Shown here piece after piece: positions 51,201 to 64,000 of a stretch of 64,000 nucleotides of DNA. Under the pieces are notes generated by a model. The model searched no databases and was not told where the DNA came from. It worked only from the letters and a program-made list of their open reading frames with translations. The DNA lies in contig OZ038526.1 in assembly GCA_964036665.1 (NCBI GenBank), positions 14,012,001 to 14,076,000 of the forward strand. Direction: 5' to 3'. Numbering within the stretch: the stretch's first letter is position 1; the number at the start of each line of letters is the position of its first letter. Origin of the DNA: Gordius sp. MW1 (Eukaryota > Nematomorpha > Gordioida > Gordea > Gordiidae). The position numbers and the translations under genes are program-made.

Positions 51201-54200
51201 TCACAAAAACAATAGATCGCCCCCATGAAAGGTTTCGATATAAGAGGTGAATTTTGTAAAAAAAAAAATTTGATCAGTCATCAAAAATTATTAACTTAAA
51301 ATCACGATCGCATAGAGCTTGTTTCACTAAAATTAGAGACACGCTTAGAAAGCGATATTGAAACAATCTAAACGCAACTCGAAAATCGTAATTTCCCTCA
51401 ATCTAAAACTTCCCCTCGTGCAAAAATTCTTATCGAGATTCTAACAAGGACATAATGCTAAGAATATTTACTGACTTTTAAAGATTTTTTCAGATTCCTT
51501 TCGAAAGAATATGAAGAATAATATTTTTTTCGACCTCAAAATTTTTTCAATTTATTCGTTCAACCATATCGCCCCCATGAAAGTTTTCGATATCAGAGGT
51601 GAATTCCGTAAAAAAAAAATTTTGATCAGTCATCAAAAATTATTAACTTTAAATCACGATCGCATAGAGCTTGTTTCACAAAAACAATAGATCGCCCCCA
51701 TGAAAGGTTTCGATATAAGAGGTGAATTTTGTAAAAAAAAAAAAATTTGATCAGTCATCAAAAATTATTAACTTTAAATCACGATCGCATAGAGCTTGTT
51801 TCACAAAAATTAGAGACACGCTTAGAAAGCGATATTGAAACAATCTAAACGCAACTCGAAAATCGTAATTTCCCTCAATGTAAAACTTCCCCTCGTGCAA
51901 AAATTCTTATCGAGATTCTACCAAGGACATAATGCTTAGAATATTTACTGACTTTTAAAGATTTTTTCAGATTCCTTTCGAAAGAATAAAATAATTTTTT
52001 TTTCGACCTCAAAATTTTTTCAATTCATTCCTTCAACCATATCGCCCCCATGAAAGTTTTCGATATAAGAGGTGAATTTTGTAAAAAAAAAAAAATTTGA
52101 TCTGTCGTCAAAAATTATTAACTTTAAATCACGATCGCATAGAGCTTGTTTCACAAAAACTAGAGACACGCTTATAAAGCGATATTGAAACTATCTAAAC
52201 GCAACACGAAAATCGTAATTTCCCTCAATCTAAAACTTCCCCTCGTGTAAAAATTCTTATCGAGATTCTAACAAGGACATATTTACTGACTTTTAAAGAT
52301 TTTTTAAGATTCCTTTCGAAAGAATATGAAAAATAATATTTTTTTCGACCTCAAAATTTTTTCAATTTATTCGTTTAACCATATCGCCCCCATGAAAGTT
52401 TTCGATATCAGAGATGAATTCCGTAAAAAAAAAATTTTGATCAGTCATCAAAAATTATTAACTTTAAATCACGATCGCATAGAGCTTGTTTCACAAAAAC
52501 AATAGATCGCCCCCATGAAAGGTTTCGATATAAGAGGTGAATTTTGTAAAAAAAAAAATTTGATCAGTCATCAAAAATTATTAACTTAAAATCACGATCG
52601 CATAGAGCTTGTTTCACTAAAATTAGAGACACGCTTAGAAAGCGATATTGAAACAATCTAAACGCAACTCGAAAATCGTAATTTCCCTCAATCTAAAACT
52701 TCCCCTCGTGCAAAAATTCTTATCGAGATTCTAACAAGGACATAATGCTAAGAATATTTACTGACTTTTAAAGATTTTTTCAAATTTCTTTCGAAAGAAT
52801 ATGAAAAATAATATTTTTTTCGACCTCAAAATTTTTTCAATTTATTGGTTCAACCATATCGCCCCCATGAAAGTTTTCGATATCAGAGGTGAATTCCGTA
52901 AAAAAATTTTTTTTGATCAGTCATCAAAAATTATTAACTTAAAATCACGATCGCATAGAGCTTGTTTCACAAAAATTAGAGACACGCTTAGAAAGCGATA
53001 TTGAAACAATCTAAACGCAACTCTAAAATTTTAATTTCTCTCAATCTAAAACTTCCCCTCGTGCAAAAATTCTTATCGAGATTCTAACAAGGACATAATG
53101 CTAAGAATATTTACTGACTTTTAAATATTTTTTCAGATTCCTTTCGAAAGAATATGAAAAATAATATTTTTTTCGACCTCAAAATTTTTTCAATTTATTC
53201 GTTCAACCATATCGCCCCCATGAAAGGTTTCGATATAAGAGGTGAATTTTGTAAAAAAAAAAATTTTGATCAGTCATCAAAAATTATTAACTTTAAATCA
53301 CGATCGCATAAAGCTTGTTTCACAAAAACTAGAGACACGCTTAGAAAGCGATATTGAAACAATCTAAACGCAACTCGAAAATCTTAATTTCCCTCAATCT
53401 AAAACTTCCCCTCGTGCAAAAATTCTTATCGTGATTCTAACAAGGACATAATGCTAAAAACATTTACTGACTTTTAAAGATTTTTTCAGATTCCTTTCGA
53501 AAGAATATGAAGAATAATATTTTTTTCGACCTCAAAATTTTTTCAATTTATTCGTTCAACCATATCGCCCCCATGAAAGTTTTCGATATCAGAGGTGAAT
53601 TCCGTAAAAAAAAAATTTTGATCAGTCATCAAAAATTATTAACTTTAAATCACGATCGCATAGAGCTTGTTTCACAAAAACAATAGATCGCCCCCATGAA
53701 AGGTTTCGATATAAGAGGTGAATTTTGTAAAAAAAAAAAATTTGATCAGTCATCAAAAATTATTAACTTTAAATCACGATCGCATAGAGCTTGTTTCACA
53801 AAAATTAGAGACACGCTTAGAAAGCGATATTGAAACAATCTAAACGCAACTCGAAAATCGTAATTTCCCTCAATGTAAAACTTCCCCTCGTGCAAAAATT
53901 CTTATCGAGATTCTAACAAGGACATAATGCTTAGAATATTTACTGACTTTTAAAGATTTTTTCAGATTCCTTTCGAAAGAATATGAAAAATAATTTTTTT
54001 TTCGACCTCAAAATTTTTTCAATTCATTCCTTCAACCATATCGCCCCCATGAAAGTTTTCGATATAAGAGGTGAATTTTGTAAAAAAAAAAAAATTTGAT
54101 CTGTCGTCAAAAATTATTAACTTTAAATCACGATCGCATAAAGCTTGTTTCACAAAAACTAGAGACACGCTTATAAAGCGATATTGAAACTATCTAAACG

Positions 54201-55500
54201 CAACACGAAAATCGTAATTTCCCTCAATCTAAAACTTCCCCTCGTGTAAAAATTCTTATCGAGATTCTAACAAGGACATATTTACTGACTTTTAAAGATT
54301 TTTTAAGATTCCTTTCGAAAGAATATGAAAAATAATATTTTTTTCGACCTCAAAATTTTTTCAATTTATTCGTTTAACCATATCGCCCCCATGAAAGTTT
54401 TCGATATCAGAGGTGAATTCCGTAAAAAAAAAATTTTGATCAGTCATCAAAAATTATTAACTTTAAATCACGATCGCATAGAGCTTGTTTCACAAAAACA
54501 ATAGATCGCCCCCATGAAAGGTTTCGATATAAGAGGTGAATTTTGTAAAAAAAAAAATTTGATCAGTCATCAAAAATTATTAACTTAAAATCACGATCGC
54601 ATAGACCTTGTTTCACTAAAATTAGAGACACGCTTAGAAAGCGATATTGAAACAATCTAAACGCAACTCGAAAATCGTAATTTCCCTCAATCTAAAACTT
54701 CCCCTCGTGCAAAAATTCTTATCGAGATTCTAACAAGGACATAATGCTAAGAATATTTACTGACTTTTAAAGATTTTTTCAAATTTCTTTCGAAAGAATA
54801 TGAAAAATAATATTTTTTTCGACCTCAAAATTTTTTCAATTTATTCGTTCAACCATATCGCCCCCATGAAAGTTTTCGATATCAGAGGTGAATTCCGTAA
54901 AAAAATTTTTTTTGATCAGTCATCAAAAATTATTAACTTAAAATCACGATCGCATAGAGCTTGTTTCACAAAAATTAGAGACACGCTTAGAAAGCGATAT
55001 TGAAACAATCTAAACGCAACTCTAAAATTTTAATTTCTCTTAATCTAAAACTTCCCCTCGTGCAAAAATTCTTATCGAGATTCTAACAAGGACATAATGC
55101 TAAGAATATTTACTGACTTTTAAATATTTTTTCAGATTCCTTTCGAAAGAATATGAAAAATAATATTTTTTTCGACCTCAAAATTTTTTCAATTTATTCG
55201 TTCAACCATATCGCCCCCATGAAAGGTTTCGATATAAGAGGTGAATTTTGTAAAAAAAAAATTTTTGATCAGTCATCAAAAATTATTAACTTTAAATCAC
55301 GATCGCATAAAGCTTGTTTCACAAAAACTAGAGACACGCTTAGAAAGCGATATTGAAACAATCTAAACGCAACTCGAAAATCTTAATTTCCCTCAATCTA
55401 AAACTTCCCCTCGTGCAAAAATTCTTATCGAGATTCTAACAAGGACATAATGCTAAGAATATTTACTGACTTTTAAAGATTTTTTCAGATTCCTTTCGAA
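48251..55500 (+). repeat. Higher-order repeat of about 1997 bp, four units
   Basis: The variant atgaagaat recurs at 48251, 50221, 51513 and 53509. Spacings are 1970, 1292 and 1996 bp. The second unit lacks about 704 bp, or two monomers. The first lacks about 26 bp because its truncated monomer near 49216 is shorter. Each full unit runs: class A, truncated junction, class B, gatctgtcgtc subtype, cgtttaacc variant, truncated junction, cactaaaatt variant, then A and B (aaatttctttcg between). The 38252 unit interrupted by the island belongs to the same family. Confidence 0.85.
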
Positions 55501-57303
55501 AGAATATGAAAAATAATATTTTTTTCGACCTCAAAATTTTTTCAATTTATTCGTTCAACCATATCGCCCCCATGAAAGTTTTCGATATTAGAGGTGAATT
55601 CCGTAAAAAAAATTTTTTTGATCAGTCATCAAAAATTATTAACTTTAAATCACGATAGCATAGCGCTTGTTACACAAAAATTAGAGACACGCTTAGAAAG
55701 CGATATTGAAACAATCTAAACGCAACTCTAAAATTTTAATTTCTCTCAATCTAAAACTTCCCCTCGTGCAAAAATTCTTATCGAGATTCTAACAAGGACT
55801 TAATGCTAAGAATATTTACTGACTTTTAAAGATTTTTTCAGATTCCTTTCGAAAGAATATGAAAAATAATATTTTTTTCGACCTCAAAATTTTTTCAATT
55901 TATTCGTTCAACCATATCGCCCCCATGAAAGTTTTCGATATCAGAGGTGAATTCCGTAAAAAAAAAATTTTGATCAGTCATCAATAATTATTAACTTTAA
56001 ATCACGATCGCATAGAGCTTATTTCACAAAAACAATAGATCGCCCCCATGAAAGGTTTCGATATAAGAGGTGAATTTTGTAAAAAAAAAAATTTGATCAG
56101 TCATCAAAAATTATTAACTTAAAATCACGATCGCATAGAGCTTGTTTCACAAAAATTAGAGACACGCTTAGAAAGCGATATTGAAACAATCTAAACGCAA
56201 CTCTAAAATTTTAATTTCTCTCAATCTAAAACTTCCCCTCGTGCAAAAATTCTTATCGAGATTCTAACAAGGACATAATGCTAAGAATATTTACTGACTT
56301 TTAAATATTTTTTCAGATTCCTTTCAAAAGAATATGAAAAATAATATTTTTTTCGACCTCAATATTTTTTCAATTTATTCGTTCAACCATATCGCCCCCA
56401 TGAAAGGTTTCGATATAAGAGGTGAATTTTGTAAAAAAAAAAAATTTTGATCAGCCATCAAAAATTATTAACTTTAAATCACGATCGCATAGAGCTTGTT
56501 TCACAAAAATTAGAGACACGCTTAGAAAGCGATATTGAAACAATCTAAACGCAACTCGAAAATCGTAATTTCCCTCAATCTAAAACTTCCCCTCGTGCAA
56601 AAATTCTTATCGAGATTCTAACAAGGACATAATGCTAAGAATATTTACTGACTTTTAAAGATTTTTCAGATTCCTTTCGAAAGAATATGAAAAATAATAT
56701 TTTTTTCGACCTCAAAATTTTTTCAATTTATTCGTTCAACCATATCGCCCCCGTGAAAGGTTTCGATATAAGAGGTGAATTTTGTAAAAAAAAAAATTTT
56801 GATCAGTCATCAAAAATTATTAACTTTAAATCACGATCGCATAGAGCTTGTTTCACAAAAATTAGAGACACGCTTAGAAAGCGATATTGAAACAATCTAA
56901 ACGCAACTCGAAAATCGTAATTTCCCTCAATGTAAAACTTCCCCTCGTGCAAAAATTCTTATCGAGATTCTAACAAGGACATAATGCTTAGAACATTTAC
57001 TGACTTTTAAAGATTTTTTCAGATTCCTTTCGAAAGAATATGAAAAATAATATTTTTTTCGACCTTAAAATTTTTTCAATTCATTCCTTCAACCATATCG
57101 CCCCCATGAAAGTTTTCGATATAAGAGGTGAATTTTGTAAAAAAAAAAAAATTTGATCTGTCGTCAAAAATTATTAACTTTAAATCACGATCGCATAGAG
57201 CTTGTTTCACAAAAACTAGAGACACGCTTATAAAGCGATATTAAAACTATCTAAACGCAACACGAAAATCGTAATTTCCCTCAATCTAAAACTTCCCCTC
57301 GTG
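54900..57303 (+). repeat. Duplicated segment, offset 6697 bp, copy 1
   Basis: It shares ordered variants with 61597-64000: gatattagagg (55584 and 62281), cctttcaaaag, cccccgtgaaagg, gaacatttac (56991 and 63688) and atattaaaactatc. The offset stays at 6697 bp throughout, so few indels have accumulated. Confidence 0.85.
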
Positions 57304-60300
57304 TAAAAATTCTTATCGAGATTCTAACAAGGACATATTTACTGACTTTTAAAGATTTTTTAAGATTCCTTTCGAAAGAATATGAAAAATAATATTTTTT
57401 TCGACCTCAAAATTTTTTCAATTCATTCGTTCAACCATATCGCCCCCATGAAAGTTTTCTATATCAGAGGTGAATTCCGTAAAAAAAAATTTTTTGATCA
57501 GTCATCAAAAATTATTAACTTTAAATCACGATAGCATAGAGCTTGTTTCACAAAAATTAGAGACACGCTTAGAAAGCGATATTCAAACAATCTAAATGCA
57601 ACTCTAAAATTTTAATTTCTCTCAATCTAAAACTTCCCCTCGTGCAAAAATTCTTATCGAGATTCTAACAAGGACTTAATGCTAAGAATATTTACTGACT
57701 TTTAAAGATTTTTTCAGATTCCTTTCGAAAGAATATGAAAAATAATATTTTTTTCGACCTCAAAATTTTTTCAATTTATTCGTTTAACCATATCGCCCCC
57801 ATGAAAGTTTTCGATATCAGAGGTGAATTCCGTAAAAAAAAAATTTTGATCAGTCATCAAAAATTATTAACTTTAAATCACGATCGCATAGAGCTTGTTT
57901 CACAAAAACAATAGATCGCCCCCATGAAAGGTTTCGATATAAGAGGTGAATTTTGTAAAAAAAAAAATTTGATCAGTCATCAAAAATTATTAAATTAAAA
58001 TCACGATCGCATAGAGCTTGTTTCACTAAAATTAGAGACACGTTAGAAAGCGATATTGAAACAATCTAAACGCAACTCGAAAATCGTAATTTCCCTCAAT
58101 CTAAAACTTCCCCTCGTGCAAAAATTCTTATCGAGATTCTAACAAGGACATAATGCTAAGAATATTTACTGACTTTTAAAGATTTTTTTAAATTTCTTTG
58201 GAAAGAATATGAAAAATAATATTTTTTTCGACCTCAAAATTTTTTCAATTTATTCGTTCAACCATATCGCCCCCATGAAAGTTTTCGATATCAGAGGTGA
58301 ATTCCGTAAAAAAAATTTTTTTGATCAGTCATCAAAAATTATTAACTTAAAATCACGATCGCATAGAGCTTGTTTCACAAAAATTAGAGACACGCTTAGA
58401 AAGCGATATTGAAACAATCTAAACGCAACTCTAAAATTTTAATTTCTCTCAATCTAAAACTTCACCTCGTGCAAAAATTCTTATCGAGATTCTAACAAGG
58501 ACATAATGCTAAGAATATTTACTGACTTTTAAATATTTTTTCAGATTCCTTTCGAAAGAATATGAAAAATAATAGTTTTTTCGACCTCAAAATTTTTTCA
58601 ATTTATTCGTTCAACCATATCGCCCCCATGAAAGGTTTCGATATAAGAGGTGAATTTTGTAAAAAAAAAATTTTTGATCAGTCATCAAAAATTATTAACT
58701 TTAAATCACGATCGCATAAAGCTTGTTTCACAAAAACTAGCAACACGCTTAGAAAGCGATATTGAAACAATCTAAACGCAACTCGAAAATTTTAATTTCT
58801 CTCAATCTAAAACTTCCCCTCGTGCAAAAATTCTTATCGAGATTCTAACAAGGACTTAATGCTAAGAATATTTACTGACTTTTAAAGATTTTTTCAGATT
58901 CCTTTCGAAAGAATATGAAAAATAATATTTTTTTCGACCTCAAAATTTTTTCAATTTATTCGTTCAACCATATCGCCCCCATGAAAGTTTTCAATATCAG
59001 AGGTGAATTCCATAAAAAAAAAATTTTGATCAGTCATCAAAAACTATTAACTTTAAATCACGATCGCATAGAGCTTATTTCACAAAAACTAGAGACACGC
59101 TTAGAAAGCGATATTGAAACAATCTAAACGCAACTCTAAAATTTTATCTCTCAATCTAAAACTTCCCCTTGTGTAAAAATTCTTATCGAGATTCTAACAA
59201 GGACATAATGCTAAGAATATTTACTGACTTTTAAAGATTTTTTTAGATTGCTTTCGAAAGAATATGAAAAATAATATTTTTTTCGACATCAAAGTTTTTT
59301 CAATTTATTCGTTCAACCATATCGCCCCAATGAAAGGTTTCGATATAAGAGGTGAATTTTGTAAAAAAAAAAATTTTGATCAGTCATCAAAAATTATTAA
59401 CTTTAAATCACGATCGCATAAAGCTTGTTTCACAAAAACTAGAGACACGCTTAGAAAGCGATATTGAAACAATCTAAACGCAACTCGAAAATCTTAATTT
59501 CCCTCAATCTAAAACTTCCCCTCGTGCAAAAATTCTTACCGAGATTCTAACAAGGACATAATGCTAAGATATTTACTGACTTTTAAATATTTTTTCAGAT
59601 TCCTTTCAAAAGAATATGAAAAATAATATTTTTTTCGACCTCAAAATTTTTTAAATTTATTCGTTCAACCATATTGCCCCCATGAAAGGTTTCGATATAA
59701 GAGGTGAATTTTGTAAAAAAAAAAATTTTGATCAGCCATCAAAAATTATTAACTTTAAATCACGATCGCATAGAGCTTGTTTCACAAAAATTAGAGACAC
59801 GCTTAGAAAGCGATATTGAAACAATCTAAACGCAACTCTAAAATTTTAATTTCTCCCAATCTAAAACTTCCCCTCGTGCAAAAATTCTTATCGAGATTCT
59901 AACAAGGACATGCTAAGAATATTTACTGACTTTTAAAGATTTTTTCAGATTCCTTTCGAAAGAATATGAAAAATAATATTTTTTTCGACCTCAAAATTTT
60001 TTCAATTTATTCGTTCAACCATATCGTCCCCATGAAAGTTTTCGATATCAGAGGTGAATTCCGTAAAAAAAAAATTTTGATCAGTCATCAAAAAATATTA
60101 ACTTTAAATCACGATCGCATAGAGCTTGTTTCACAAAAACTAGAGACACGCTTAGAAAGCGATATTGAAACAATCTAAACGCAACACGAAAATCTTAATT
60201 TCTCTCAATCTAAAACTTCGCCTCGTGCAAAAATTCTTATCGAGATTCTAACAAGGACATAATGCTAAGAATATTTATTGACTTTTAAAGATTTTTTTAA

Positions 60301-61596
60301 ATTCCTTTCGAAAGAATTTGAAAAATAATATTTTTTTCGACCTCAAAATTTTTTCAATTTATTCGTTCAACCATATCGCCCCCATGAAAGGTTTCGATAT
60401 AAGAGGTGAATTTTGTAAAAAAAAAAAATTTTGATCAGTCATCAAAAATTATTAACTTTAAATCACGATCGCATAAAGCTTGTTTCACAAAAACTAGAGA
60501 CACGCTTAGAAAGCGATATTGAAACAATCTAAACGCAACTCTAAAATTTTATCTCTCAATCTAAAACTTCCCCTTGTGTAAAAATTCTTATCGAGATTCT
60601 AACAAGGACATAATGCTAAGAATATTTACTGACTTTTAAATATTTTTTCAGATTCCTTTCGAAAGAATATGAAAAATAATATTTTTTTCGACCTCAAAAT
60701 TTTTTCAATTTATTCGTTCAACCATATCGCCCCCATGAAAGGTTTCGATATAAGAGGTGAATTTTGTAAAAAAAAAAATTTTGATCAGTCATCAAAAATT
60801 ATTAACTTTAAATCACGATCGCATAAAGCTTGTTTCACAAAAACTAGAGACACGCTTAGAAAGCGATATTGAAACAATCTAAACGCAACTCGAAAATCTT
60901 AATTTCCCTCAATCTAAAACTTCCCCTCGTGCAAAAATTCTTATCGTGATTTTAACAAGGACATAATGCTAAGAATATTTACTGACTTTTAAATATTTTT
61001 TCAGATTCCTTTCGAAAGAATATGAAAAATAATATTTTTTTCGACCTCAAAATTTTTTCAATTTATTCGTTCAACCATATCGCCCCCATGAAAGGTTTCG
61101 ATATAAGAGGTGAATTTTGTAAAAATAAAAATTTTGATCAGTCATCAAAAATTATTAACTTTAAATCACGATCGCATAAAGCTTGTTTCACAAAAACTAG
61201 AGACACGCTTAGAAAGCGATATTGAAACAATCTAAACGCAACTCGAAAATCTTAATTTCCCTCAATCTAAAACTTCCCCTCGTGCAAAAATTCTTATCGT
61301 GATTCTAACAAGGACATAATGCTAAAAATATTTACTGACTTTTAAAGATTTTTTCAGATTCCTTTCGAAAGAATATGAAGAATAATATTTTTTTCGACCT
61401 CAAAATTTTTTCAATTTATTCGTTCAACCATATCGCCCCCATGAAAGTTTTCGATATCAGAGGTGAATTCCGTAAAAAAAAAATTTTGATCAGTCATCAA
61501 TAATTATTAACTTTAAATCACGATCGCATAGAGCTTATTTCACAAAAGCAATAGATCGCCCCCATGAAAGGTTTCGATATAAGAGGTGAATTTTGT

Positions 61597-64000
61597 AAAA
61601 AAAAAAATTTGATCAGTCATCAAAAATTATTAACTTAAAATCACGATCGCATAGAGCTTGTTTCACAAAAATTAGAGACACGCTTAGAAAGCGATATTGA
61701 AACAATCTAAACGCAACTCTAAAATTTTAATTTCTCTCAATCTAAAACTTCCCCTCGTGCAAAAATTCTTATCGAGATTCTAACAAGGACATAATGCTAA
61801 GAATATTTACTGACTTTTAAATATTTTTTCAGATTCCTTTCGAAAGAATATGAAAAATAATATTTTTTTCGACCTCAAAATTTTTTCAATTTATTCGTTC
61901 AACCATATCGCCCCCATGAAAGGTTTCGATATAATAGGTGAATTTTGTAAAAAAAAAAATTTTGATCAGTCATCAAAAATTATTAACTTTAAATCACGAT
62001 CGCATAAAGCTTGTTTCACAAAAACTAGAGACACGCTTAGAAAGCGATATTGAAACAATCTAAACGCAACTCGAAAATCTTTTAGCCCCTCAATCTAAAA
62101 CTTCCCCTCGTGCAAAAATTCTTATCGAGATTCTAACAAGGACATAATGCTAAGAATATTTACTGACTTTTAAAGATTTTTTCAGATTCCTTTCGAAAGA
62201 ATATGAAAAATAATATTTTTTTCGACCTCAAAATTTTTTCAATTTATTCGTTCAACCATATCGCCCCCATGAAAGTTTTCGATATTAGAGGTGAATTCCG
62301 TAAAAAAAATTTTTTTGATCAGTCATCAAAAATTATTAACTTTAAATCACGATAGCATAGAGCTTGTTTCACAAAAATTAGAGACACGCTTAGAAAGCGA
62401 TATTGAAACAATCTAAACGCAACTCTAAAATTTTAATTTCTCTCAATCTAAAACTTCCCCTCGTGCAAAAATTCTTATCGAGATTCTAACAAGGACTTAA
62501 TGCTAAGAATATTTACTGACTTTTAAAGATTTTTTCAGATTCCTTTCGAAAGAATATGAAAAATAATATTTTTTTCGACCTCAAAATTTTTTCAATTTAT
62601 TCGTTCAACCATATCGCCCCCATGAAAGTTTTCGATATCAGAGGTGAATTCCGTAAAAAAAAAATTTTGATCAGTCATCAATAATTATTAACTTTAAATC
62701 ACGATCGCATAGAGCTTATTTCACAAAAGCAATAGATCGCCCCCATGAAAGGTTTCGATATAAGAGGTGAATTTTGTAAAAAAAAAAATTTGATCAGTCA
62801 TCAAAAATTATTAACTTAAAATCACGATCGCATAGAGCTTGTTTCACAAAAATTAGAGACACGCTTAGAAAGCGATATTGAAACAATCTAAACGCAACTC
62901 TAAAATTTTAATTTCTCTCAATCTAAAACTTCCCCTCGTGCAAAAATTCTTATCGAGATTCTAACAAGGACATAATGCTAAGAATATTTACTGACTTTTA
63001 AATATTTTTTCAGATTCCTTTCAAAAGAATATGAAAAATAATATTTTTTTCGACCTCAAAATTTTTTCAATTTATTCGTTCAACCATATCGCCCCCATGA
63101 AAGGTTTCGATATAAGAGGTGAATTTTGTAAAAAAAAAAATTTTGATCAGCCATCAAAAATTATTAACTTTAAATCACGATCGCATAGAGCTTGTTTCAC
63201 AAAAAATAGAGACACGCTTAGAAAGCGATATTGAAACAATCTAAACGCAACTCGAAAATCGTAATTTCCCTCAATCTAAAACTTCCCCTCGTGCAAAAAT
63301 TCTTATCGAGATTCTAACAAGGACATAATGCTAAGAATATTTACTGACTTTTAAAGATTTTTCAGATTCCTTTCGAAAGAATATGAAAAATAATATTTTT
63401 TTCGACCTCAAAATTTTTTCAATTTATTCGTTCAACCATATCGCCCCCGTGAAAGGTTTCGATATAAGAGGTGAATTTTGTAAAAAAAAAAAATTTTGAT
63501 CAGTCATCAAAAATTATTAACTTTAAATCACGATCGCATAGAGCTTGTTTCACAAAAATTAGAGACACGCTTAGAAAGCGATATTGAAACAATCTAAACG
63601 CAACTCGAAAATCGTAATTTCCCTCAATGTAAAACTTCCCCTCGTGCAAAAATTCTTATCGAGATTCTAACAAGGACATAATGCTTAGAACATTTACTGA
63701 CTTTTAAAGATTTTTTCAGATTCCTTTCGAAAGAATATGAAAAATAATATTTTTTTCGACCTCAAAATTTTTTCAATTCATTCCTTCAACCATATCGCCC
63801 CCATGAAAGTTTTCGATATAAGAGGTGAATTTTGTAAAAAAAAAAAAATTTGATCTGTCGTCAAAAATTATTAACTTTAAATCACGATCGCATAGAGCTT
63901 GTTTCACAAAAACTAGAGACACGCTTATAAAGCGATATTAAAACTATCTAAACGCAACACGAAAATCGTAATTTCCCTCAATCTAAAACTTCCCCTCGTG
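61597..64000 (+). repeat. Duplicated segment, offset 6697 bp, copy 2 (runs off window)
   Basis: Partner of 54900-57303. The match continues to the last base of the window, so its real length is unknown and at least 2.4 kb. Confidence 0.85.

Larger units (their letters stand above)
41258..64000 (+). repeat. 352-bp satellite array, plus domain downstream of the island
   Basis: Satellite resumes in the same orientation and in phase with the monomer interrupted at 38856, and runs off the right end. It includes frequent truncated monomers and the subtype with gatctgtcgtcaaa, cttataaagcg, aaactatc, cgtgtaaaa and a shortened gacatatttactg, in which the usual aatgctaag is missing. Between about 57.4 and 61.5 kb monomers are mostly full length with no clear HOR. 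No gene is supported; a minus-strand 75-codon frame at 50652-50879 lies wholly in satellite. Confidence 0.96.

Noticed and set aside
29740-62750. CRISPR-like array, because of regularly recurring short units
   Set aside because: The spacing is that of a eukaryote-type satellite. There are no unique spacers between constant short repeats, and no associated genes.

Overview
The window is almost entirely one AT-rich tandem satellite. About 61.6 of 64 kb is made of a monomer of roughly 352 bp, some 175 copies including truncated ones. I find no protein-coding gene I can support. A short reading frame of about 67 codons recurs across the array, but it is the same stretch of the satellite monomer read again and again. 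Long homogenised arrays, higher-order repeats and an insertion carrying a tRNA-like element point to heterochromatin (pericentromeric, centromeric or subtelomeric) of a eukaryote, perhaps an invertebrate. I cannot name the species from the sequence.

Layout. (1) Positions 1-12848 hold the satellite in minus orientation, with local trimer-scale repeats of about 1.04 kb and segmental duplications offset by about 5.2 and 6.25 kb. (2) At 12846-12849 the array switches orientation abruptly. (3) From 12849 to 28620 it runs in plus orientation. It first mixes two monomer classes, A and B, then becomes a higher-order repeat (HOR) of 2467 bp (7 monomers) with unequal-exchange derivatives. (4) From 28621 to 38856 the array continues, and from 29.8 kb onward it carries a diagnostic truncated monomer of about 122 bp. 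(5) From 38857 to about 41257 lies a non-satellite island of about 2.4 kb, inserted into a single identifiable monomer. It holds a hairpin, a G-rich G-quadruplex candidate, a degenerate tRNA-like sequence on the minus strand, a 223-bp tandem duplication, a minisatellite of about 109 bp, an 18-bp repeat and a 20-bp inverted repeat close to its two ends. (6) From 41258 to 64000 the satellite resumes in the same phase. It contains a 2799-bp tandem duplication, an HOR of about 1997 bp, and a segment of at least 2.4 kb repeated at an offset of 6697 bp that runs off the window.

The structure records repeated unequal exchange, inversion and one foreign insertion within a satellite. The most useful observations are the precisely definable insertion with many intact empty-site paralogues, the truncated-monomer junction that dates the array domains, the orientation switch with 3 bp of possible microhomology, and an A/T homopolymer whose total length is often fixed while the A/T boundary moves.
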